From positions 6,522,882 through 6,586,881 of the forward strand of contig OZ020611.1 in NCBI GenBank assembly GCA_963971575.1: a stretch of 64,000 nt of DNA, in the 5' to 3' direction. The translations under genes and the position numbers were made by a program. Shown piece by piece: positions 56,625 through 64,000 of the stretch. The stretch is from Liopterus haemorrhoidalis (lineage: Eukaryota; Arthropoda; Insecta; Coleoptera; Dytiscidae). The notes under the pieces are model-generated. The model made no database searches, was not told where the DNA came from, and was given only the letters and a program-made list of their open reading frames with translations. The first letter of the stretch is position 1. The number at the start of each line of letters is the position of its first letter.

Positions 56625-57470
56625 TACAAGGTTTTTGTCTCAGGTTATCATCTAAGACAGACAAAACCATACGGAAAAAGCAGAAGAAGAAACTAAAAAT
56701 ATAGAATTAGGGAAATTTTACTGAATAAATGTTATATAATGTATTGCTGTTACAGATGCCCAAAATTTTTGTTCTGCTGGTATTTAACGAAACAATTTTG
56801 GTTAGTGAATAAATTTGATAACAATATTTTATAAAGAGCATCACGTATGATTATTTTAATGAAAAATATTAAATTTGTGTCCAGTTGGCAACAATGCAGG
56901 TATCCCTTAACTGCAAAATTGATCAAAAACTCGTTGATGCAGTAAATTTCCGGTCGGTTTGTTTTTTAAATTTGAAGGTGACTTTTGGCATTGCGCAGTG
57001 AAACGTATCGGGCATTAATTAAGGGAACTTACAACAGGGGAACACACATAAGAATGGTTTACTTATTACTTCCTGCCCCCACCCCTCCCAACAATACACC
57101 GTTGCAATTTTAAATGGAACACTAAACGGAAAACAATAAAATATATTTTACACATCCTTTATTTAGTTTATATCAATGAAATTAATTTAATTGCTGAAAA
57201 ATGTAAATACTTATGACAATTTCAAAATAATTCGGAGGATATATTAATTTTGTTCTTAAATTGAACCATTAAACGTCACTTAATTGAGAGAAAATGAAGA
57301 CAAAAAAATAATAATAATGGAATAAAGCGGATATGATAAAAGCATACTTTCATATTACAAATATTTACGGGTTTGAAAATGTATTAGTTGCCAAAATTAG
57401 TTACTTTTACTTTTTTTATGTTGATTGATATGGGGAAATTAAGAAATTATCCAACATTTTCATAATTGTT
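56625..57470. other. Intergenic sequence, nothing identified
   Basis: AT-rich with a C-rich spot at about 57075-57090. No coding signal. Confidence 0.4.
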
Positions 57471-57473
57471 TTT

Positions 57474-57520
57474 AGGGTTTTGTAGGTATGACCAAAAAAC
57501 CCTTATACCGTCATTTTGTC

Positions 57521-57568
<48 letters not shown>

Positions 57569-58522
57569 GCTCGGTATAAATTGTAGCCAAACTGCTAAAC
57601 CTAGAGGCTTGAAATTTGGCATGCTTATACAACTCTTTGACCCGCACATAGGAAAAATATTAAAACACTTAAAAAACATATCCCCCTAAAAATATAAACA
57701 AATATGTGCTCATCGAAAAAAAATATTTTTTTTTTTTAAATTCTGAGTAGGATATCAAATGATAGCCCTTGGTACGTGGATTAAAGATCAAATTTTAATT
57801 TTTGTAACATAAATCATTTTGAAGCGATTTTTGCCAAAATTGTGCAAAAAAATTTTTGTCCCACACCCTGTAGCCTAGATGGTTTAAATTAAAAATCTGA
57901 AAAAATTCTAAGTAATGTACATTGGTGTGAACCGGAATAGTATAACAGGAATTTTTGATCAGATATGTTTTTGGAAAAAAACGCATTTTTTGTGTTTTTT
58001 TGCTAATAATGTACACAAATTATAGCTTTGTAACACGCTAAACTAGAAGGTGTATGCTGGTCTAGTGGTTATGACGCTGGCTTTTCACCCAACTAACTCG
58101 ATCCGAAAGGGATCGAACCCTGCAAGAAGAGACAATATTATTTTTTGTTTTGTTTTTTTTGAATTTTTATATTGTTTAAATAATTTTTTCAAAATTTTAG
58201 TTATATTTTGGCAAATGTTGCATTTAATTTTTAAAAGCGTAATTTTAATAACCATTGGAAATTGTTTAAATTATAATTTAATTCTGTTTCAATGTACACG
58301 AAATCAGAGGGGCGGTGCTTATAACAACCAATGGAAGCCATAGGCGCAATTTTTAAAATTGCACATATTTAGAAACCTAAATAATGGTATTAGGCGTTCG
58401 AATTAAAATTAACAAAAAAAATATTTTAATATAAAATTTGTTTTGGCATCCCAAATAATCATCATTCACTTACTAAAATACCTGCTAAACCCTGAAATGT
58501 GTGAAAATTCACACTTCACATA
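57474..58522 (+). mobile_element. HINE-A copy 6, full length
   Basis: 5' subTIR at 57474-57489, microsatellite 57523-57570 (shortest among the plus-strand copies), tRNA-like module 58050-58132, ATGGAAGCCATAGGCGC segment, 3' subTIR ATACCTGCTAAACCCT and hairpin GTGTGAAAATTCACAC, ending CTTCACATAATTTTTTTT. A T5 run precedes the 5' end. Confidence 0.85.
58050..58132 (+). pseudogene. tRNA(Glu)-like module inside HINE-A copy 6
   Basis: ATGCTGGTCTAGTGGTTATG, then ACGCTGGCTTTTCACCCA closely follows the D arm and anticodon arm of eukaryotic tRNA-Glu (TGGTCTAGTGG; CTTTCACCC with a UUC anticodon). AGGGATCGAACCCTGCAAG gives the B box. GAAGAGACAATATTATTTTTT downstream includes a Pol III stop. The acceptor stem is not preserved. 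Confidence 0.68.
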
Positions 58523-58660
58523 ATTTTTTTTCATTTCACATAATTTGTTAGCCGATGTAAGAATGTTTTCATCCTTTCCTTGCATACATATATTGACAGT
58601 ATTAAAGTAATCAAAAATATCAGACAAATATGCCAATTTATTCCACCAATCATCATTTTT

Positions 58661-58707
58661 AGGGTTTTGTAGGTATAACCAAAAAACCCTTATACCGTCA
58701 TTTTGTC

Positions 58708-58785
<78 letters not shown>

Positions 58786-59765
58786 TCGGTAAAAATTGTA
58801 GCCAAACGGCTAAACCTAGAGAGTTGAAATTTGGCATGCTTATACAATTCTTTGACCCGCACATAGGAAAAATACTAAAACATCTAAAAAACATATCCCC
58901 CTAAAAATATAAACAAATATGTGCTCATCGAAAAAAAAAATATTTTTTTATAATTCTGAGTAGGGTATCAAATGAAAGCCCTTGGTACGTGGATTAACGA
59001 TCAAGTTTTTATTTTTGCAAAATAAATTATTTTGAACCGATTTTTGCCAAAATTGTGCAAAAATTTTTTTGTCCCACACCCTGTAGCCCAGATGGTTTAA
59101 ACTAAAAATCTGAAAAAATTCTAAGTAATGTACATTGGTGTGAACCGGAATAGTTCAACAGGAATTTTTAATCAGATTAGGTTTTTGGAAAAAAATGCAT
59201 TTTTTGTGATTTTTGGCTAATAATGTACACAAGTTGTAGCTTTGTAACACGCCAAACTGTAAGCTGTATGCTGGTCTAGTGGTATTAGACGCTGATTTTT
59301 CAACCAAGTAACCCGATCCGATAGGGATCGAATCCTGTGAGAAGAGACTATATTATTTTTTGTTTTTTTTTTTTTTAATTTTATATTGTTTAAATTATTT
59401 TTTCAAAATTCTAGTTATATTTTAGCAAATGTTGCATTTAATTTTTAAAAGCGTAAATTTAATAGCCAGTGGAAATTGTTTAAATTATAATTTAACTCTG
59501 TTTCAATGTACACGAAATCAGAGGGGCGGAACTTATAACAACCAATGGAAGCCATAGGCGAAATTTTCAAAATCTTAATGAACCTTGCTATATAAAAAAA
59601 TACTGCACATATTTAGAAACCTAAATAATGGTATTAGGCGTTCGAATTAAAATTAACAAAAAAAATATTTTAATATAAAATTTGTTTTCGCAACCAAAAT
59701 AATTATCATTCACTTACTAAATACCTGCAAAACCCTGAAATGTGTGAAAATTCACACTTCACATC
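58661..59765 (+). mobile_element. HINE-A copy 7, full length, inserted in a hAT pseudogene
   Basis: 5' subTIR AGGGTTTTGTAGGTAT at 58661-58676, microsatellite 58708-58784, tRNA-like module 59263-59348, ATGGAAGCCATAGGCG, 3' subTIR ATACCTGCAAAACCCT and hairpin GTGTGAAAATTCACAC to CTTCACATCAATTTTTT. The hAT transposase frame continues on either side, proving that both edges are true insertion boundaries and that they sit at T runs. Confidence 0.88.
59263..59348 (+). pseudogene. tRNA(Glu)-like module inside HINE-A copy 7
   Basis: TATGCTGGTCTAGTGGTATT then AGACGCTGATTTTTCAACCA, and TAGGGATCGAATCCTGTGAG with AAGAGACTATATTATTTTTT. It is the same module as in copy 6 with scattered changes, so these two copies share a recent ancestor. 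Confidence 0.65.
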
Positions 59766-60186
59766 AATTTTTTAGATAATTTACAAAAGTTTTTCGATTT
59801 CTTGTTAAAAAAATTAAAAAAAAAAAACAAGTAATTCATTTTTTAATTTCAACACACGATTTAAAACCTTTCCTCGTGACAACCACCTCACTTCGGAATG
59901 AAGAAGTAAACACATATAATCTGCTTCCATCGATGAACAAAGTTCTTTGAAAATTCGGTTTTTCATCGGTCTCATTTTAATACAATTAACCATGGTAACT
60001 ACTTGGTCAAATACTTCGTTTAATGTCTTGGTCATTGGCTTTATGACAAGTACTTCTCAGTGTAAGAAACAATGATGAAATATTATATTTGAATTTATGG
60101 TTTTAGCTAAATCCACAAATTCTTTGATTGAATTGAATATATTGAAAAAGATTTAATTAAATTCTATGTAGAGAGATCTTCGTCTA

Positions 60187-60342
60187 AAGCCGATTCTACA
60201 ATTAAAGTCTTACGTAGTTACGGATGTCGGGCGCGTTTCTCAATTCATTCGCCCGAGAGGACTCCCCCTAGCGAAAGAGTAAAGGAACCCGCATGCGCCC
60301 GACATCCGTAACGACGTCAGACTTTAATTGTTAAATCGGCTT
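60187..60342. mobile_element. 156-bp palindromic MITE
   Basis: AAGCCGATTCTACAATTAAA starts at 60187 and TTTAATTGTTAAATCGGCTT ends at 60342. Further in, TTACGGATGTCGGGCGC pairs with GCGCCCGACATCCGTAA. The arms are about 50 bp, with a short loop near 60245-60290. It is inside the hAT remnant. No clear duplication. Confidence 0.75.
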
Positions 60343-60479
60343 GAGCAGAATTTTGATAACTGCAATATTTTATGTTTCCAAGAAGTCATTTTAACCCGAA
60401 AGATATTTTTAATCATACAAAGCCGAATGGTACGTGTAAATTTTACATTGAATTGATTTTTATTTGCAAACAATTTTTA

Positions 60480-60570
60480 ATTAAATTGTACATTTGATTT
60501 TTTCGCGAAACACTTGAAGGTTCATCGCGGAACACCAGTGTTCCGCGGAACACGCTTTGAGAACCAAGGC
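60480..60570. mobile_element. hAT terminus, probably of the split transposon
   Basis: GTTCATCGCGGAACACCAGT then GTTCCGCGGAACACGCTTTG and AGAACCAAGG form the GTTCCGCGGAACAC subterminal palindrome and GGTTCTCAAA end typical of hAT-Charlie elements. Confidence 0.6.
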
Positions 60571-61140
60571 TATACGGTACTATAATTTTGGTCATATGTT
60601 CATACCGCCATTTTAATTCTGAATAAAATGAATAGCATTAATTAAAATCACTAATTCTTTTATAAACACCTGACATCCAGTCTAGACAGGGTAGAAACGT
60701 CAAAATGCCTGCCCTGACGTTTCCAGATAGATTATCAAATAATATAATGGGTATAGTGAGCCCATGAGGAGCACCTGTCTTCTCAGGGTACTCAGGGTCG
60801 TGTCGAATGTTGGGATGGCGCTGAAAATGGGTCACGACTCAGGTCATGGTATATCGATGGATTTGCGGTCATATTAAATAAGTTTGTCCTGAAATTATAA
60901 TTGATGCCAACGGTTGACCTTGTAGGAACTTGTTTTTATAAGGTTATGTAATTTTGCCTGAATTCACATGTTATTATCGAGTTAATAAGAAAATTTTTAT
61001 GATGAATGCTTGACAGGCAATGCTACTGAACTTGTTTTAAATATTTCGTAATATGTTCCTGTGGATGACTAATATTTGAGAAAACATTAATATTATTATT
61101 TTTATTAACTAGCTGGAGCACTCGTACTTCGTACGGTTTC
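60571..61140. other. Intergenic sequence with an unrecognised minus-strand frame
   Basis: The minus strand is open at 60638-60835 (HPNIRHDPEYPEKTGAPHGL, GNVRAGILTFLPCLDW). It looks protein-like but I do not recognise it. Confidence 0.25.
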
Positions 61141-63710
61141 TGTAATGCAGGGGCGTACCTAGGGTAAATGGCGCCCATGGCAAACATTAAAATTGTGCCC
61201 CTATCCAAACAGGTCACATCCACTTTTTGAAAATTAAAATGTAAAATAACTTGGCTGGAAATCTTTATATATAAAACTGAATATTTGCGGGTATGTCTGG
61301 AAATTCTAACCCACTTCCAGATATGCTACCGAGTTGAAATTTTGCATACAGGTAGGAAATGCCTTCATCATAACTAGAAAATCTCAAAAAAGTCCCACTA
61401 GAAGTGAGATATTAATAATTTTGTTTTTAATTATATTGGACCATTGGAATATCTATTAAATAAGCAGTGAGGGGATAGGAATTTTCGTTCAATAGTTGAT
61501 TGGATGACTATATTCTAATAGTGGCTCTTCGGGTGGCATCGGAAATGTTCGGCTCAAATATTGTCGGTAAACAGCACTGATCTTTATTCAGTTATTTAGC
61601 AAAACTATGATTAGTCTATGTAGAACGAGACATCTATATTATATTTTTTTATTTTTGCCGATATTTATGAACTTAATTATTTTGGTTTATTTATTTTTGC
61701 TTTTGACAAATCTTTTTTAAAAACAGTTTGACATATTTTAACCAAATTTAGTATGATAATAGATTAAAACGAGGATTCAAACAGAGGCCATATAGCATCT
61801 CAAAATTCTCATTCTAAGGGAGTGTTCCGGGATTAAAACTGTTAACTTAAAAACTTAAAACATCTTTTTAACATACTTTTTTAATTGCACCCCGAAAGGA
61901 GTAAATTGCTATTTTTTATTCTATAAAACGTCCCTTGGACATAGTAATGAAATTCGAAAAGAATATTTTCTCCATGATGTAAGCACCCAAAAACAAGAAA
62001 TTTTTTGTAATTCGACCCCTAACGGGGTGAAATATGTTGATATATGATTTCAAGGATTCTTCAATGTATCTTGGAACCAATAAGATATCGACTTAGTTTT
62101 TGCTTAAAAAGGTTACAAATATTTATGAACGAAATTCAGAATTTTGCCCTAAACAACCCTTAAATCTACATTCGGGGTCAATTGTAGAACGCTTCGCATT
62201 TCCTATGTTTATTGAGATAACATTCCGTTTTGGCATATAAATCTTTTCGTCTTTTTAAAATCTTTAGAAACTTATTGAGTTGTTTTTTAAATAATTTCAC
62301 CCCTAAAGGGGTAAAATGCTTTCTCACTTTTTTTATTCTTTTTGTTTTGTTTTCCTTTTTTATTTATTTTTTGCCATTTTGCGCCCCCTTAAAGTGATGC
62401 CCAGGGCACCTGCCATGCCTGCCATACCCCCAGGTAGGGTTGCCAGGCGTCCGGATAAAGCAGGACATAGTTAGGCTTTTTAATTACGTGTCCGGCCAAA
62501 ATAATCGGTGTCCGGCTTGTCCGGCTTTTGTTAGGCTTTTTACATTTCGCAAACGAGCGAGCGCCGAGCGAGGCCGATCACAGGCGAGTCGACTTAAAGG
62601 TCGACTAGCAGATATCCAACCAAAAATATGAATAATTATTTTTATTGTTTAACTTAAAGTTTTGTTTTGTTTTTGTTTTGTTTAGATTGTTTTTTTATTT
62701 TGTTTTGCTTTGGGAAGTAATAGAGAATTATGGCAACCTCTGTTCTACTGATCTTTTAATAAAGTTTTCCTTTATTTGACATGTGCGCATGCGCAGTTGA
62801 TATATCCTTAATTTCTTTCTTTTATTAAAATACAGGCAACCTATATTTAATTTAAATAACGGCAAAGCATTTTTTATTTAAAGCACCTTAATTTTGACAG
62901 GTCTTCTGTCAATGTAACCTCAAAATTAACAACGGAGTAAATTCGAACAAAAAATTGGTGACTTTTCTTGTGAGTAATGATGCAAGCTAAAGATAAAAAA
63001 CGTTGACGATTTAAATACGAGGACGATGTTATTCTTCTCCGAGAAATTGTGTCACGAAACCCTTTTGCGAATGGTTGTGCCGTATGCGAGTATGCCGTAT
63101 GGGAAAAAAATAGTCTGTTGCAGTTAACTCATATAAGAGTTGCAGTTAACTTCTATATTCATTACGATTTCGATCTATCAATTTGGCATATTTGTCAAAA
63201 TAAAGTATGAAGCAAGAGCACCGTTGAAATAACACTCTTTAAAACATCATGAAAAATTTTAATACAGGATACTTTATTAGAGGTTTCTTTTAATAAAGTC
63301 AGCTTTTTTTCACTTTGCAATATCTCTCTATTAGCAAGTAAATAAAACTTATTTGTGCAATTGCCTTTATTTAATTTAAGAAGAATTTTAAAATGTCGAT
63401 AAATGTTTATCTAGAATATAATTTTGGCTGATGACTTTATTTGACTGATTAATAATAACTGATTTGGCGTTTTATTTATTTTTTATTTATTTTTCATTAG
63501 AATTTAACAAGATTTATGGTAATAATCAAAAAAGCCTGACTCTATATAATTTTTTTTTGTCGTACCTATTAATACTGAGAAACAAAATCCTCAATAATGT
63601 AGGCTGTCCGACTTTTTTACCCAAACGTCCGGCCAAACTGGCTGGTCTGTTCGGCTATTAGGTTTGGCGACCTGGCAACCCTACCCCCAGGTATGCCTCT
63701 GCATTGCACC
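61141..63710. mobile_element. TIR element containing a nested hAT element
   Basis: Left end TGTAATGCAGGGGCGTACCT and right end AGGTATGCCTCTGCATTGCA are inverted with several mismatches. AATGGCGCCCATGGCAAACA just inside the left end and GGCACCTGCCATGCCTGCCA at the right continue the relation. The interior has repeated CACCCCTAAAGGGGT-like motifs (about 61890, 62020, 62300) and no long frame. No target duplication read. The right end is interrupted by the element at 62435-63683. Confidence 0.6.
62427..63691. mobile_element. hAT-type element with perfect 8-bp duplication
   Basis: 62435-63683 (1249 bp) begins TAGGGTTGCCAGGCGTCCGG and ends ACCTGGCAACCCTA, a 13-bp perfect inverted repeat. CCCCCAGG flanks both ends (62427-62434, 63684-63691). 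Subterminal GTCCGGC motifs are repeated near both ends. No transposase frame is recognisable. Confidence 0.9.
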
Positions 63711-64000
63711 CACTGACGATATCATTCTACAATCAATATTCTCGAAGGAATTTCCAATATATTTCTAAAATTATTATAAATATTTTGAAACTAACTGATC
63801 ACAAAATGGCATCACTTATTTTCGATAATGCCGAATACAAAACGCCATCACTTAGAGAACAGTCTAAGGGGATAGTGCTGTGTGCATAAGTGACAGGACA
63901 GTGTGCAAATGATTGTGGACGAGTCACAGAATAGGCCCCCAGAAAATCTGATAGTTTAGATGCACAAATTTTGAATAAGTTACGACTATTTGTTGCCCCT
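63711..64000. other. Intergenic sequence at the window end
   Basis: No feature identified. The 61-codon frame at 63704-63889 is not recognised. Confidence 0.35.

Larger units (their letters stand above)
58543..60035 (-). pseudogene. hAT transposase (Charlie/ZBED5-like) split by HINE-A copy 7
   Basis: Minus-strand piece one (60035 to about 59775) reads MTKTLNEVFDQVVTMVNCIK, FKELCSSMEADYMCLLLHSE, VRWLSRGKVLNRVLKLKNEL. Piece two (58660 to 58543) reads NDDWWNKLAYLSDIFDYFNT, VNICMQGKDENILTSANK. Together they match the catalytic-domain stretch 'LLLHTEVRWLSRG..L.R..EL..EL ... W...LAYLADIF..LN.LN..LQG' of hAT-Charlie transposases. The first N-terminal and last dimerisation parts are not seen. The parent element's end may be at 60480-60570. 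Confidence 0.85.

Noticed and set aside
5412..59348. Functional tRNA genes at the tRNA-like modules
   Set aside because: A and B boxes are good in several, but acceptor stems do not pair and anticodon arms are irregular by eye. I treat them as tRNA-derived modules.
58543..60035. Active hAT transposase gene
   Set aside because: The frame is split by a HINE insertion, and N- and C-terminal domains are missing.
1..64000. CRISPR array
   Set aside because: The tandem repeats present lack unique spacers of constant length and the DNA is eukaryotic.

Overview
The window is AT-rich eukaryotic DNA, almost certainly from an arthropod and probably an insect. I base this on long CTGT/CAGA microsatellites inside dispersed repeats, dense hAT, mariner, Harbinger and non-LTR debris, short GGTTA-type runs, and the absence of operons. 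I found no host gene I could name. No open frame longer than about 120 codons lies outside transposable-element sequence except one unrecognised fragment, so the window reads as intergenic or very long intronic DNA built by nested transposition.

The dominant feature is a set of non-coding elements built like the DINE-1/HINE non-autonomous Helentrons. They have a 5' subterminal inverted repeat, a GTCT microsatellite, a body, a 3' subterminal repeat, a short hairpin and a T-rich boundary. Family A (about 1.05-1.1 kb when complete) has three copies on the minus strand (5000-6092, 12483-13530, 26239-27219) and four on the plus strand (55075-59765). A related subfamily, A2, lies at 7650-9200, 10232-10592, 34585-36768 and 37700-38237. 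Families B and C have different 5' ends but share a similar 3' hairpin. Six of the seven family A copies carry a tRNA-like module with Pol III A-box and B-box motifs at the same internal position and in the same orientation. At least five distinct modules are present while the flanking DNA is conserved. This is the most interesting pattern in the window.

Layout. 0-12 kb: a LINE C-terminal fragment, a hAT MITE, HINE copies A, B and C, a hAT remnant, a TTAA-flanked inverted-repeat element and a LINE tail. 12-25 kb: HINE-A, a 1.7 kb TIR element, a THAP pseudogene, a pogo-like element with a nested hAT MITE, a mariner pseudogene split by two MITEs, and a foldback arm. 25-34 kb: HINE-C, A and B, an RTE tail, a hAT element with an intact 8-bp target duplication, and a hAT MITE. 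34-49 kb: HINE-A2 split by a LINE tail, two substantial LINE reverse transcriptases, and an old LINE interrupted by a Harbinger element and by the second LINE. 49-52 kb: a foldback element with a 4 x 16-bp higher-order minisatellite and a nested hAT MITE. 52-60 kb: a second copy of a 565-bp MITE, an RT relic, an uncharacterised transposon-associated pseudogene and the HINE-A/B cluster with a recent tandem duplication. 60-64 kb: a small MITE and a nested pair of TIR elements.

Nothing here forms a pathway. What can be reconstructed is the order of insertions, and several interruptions leave precise target duplications. All family names come from motifs read by eye, without database searches.
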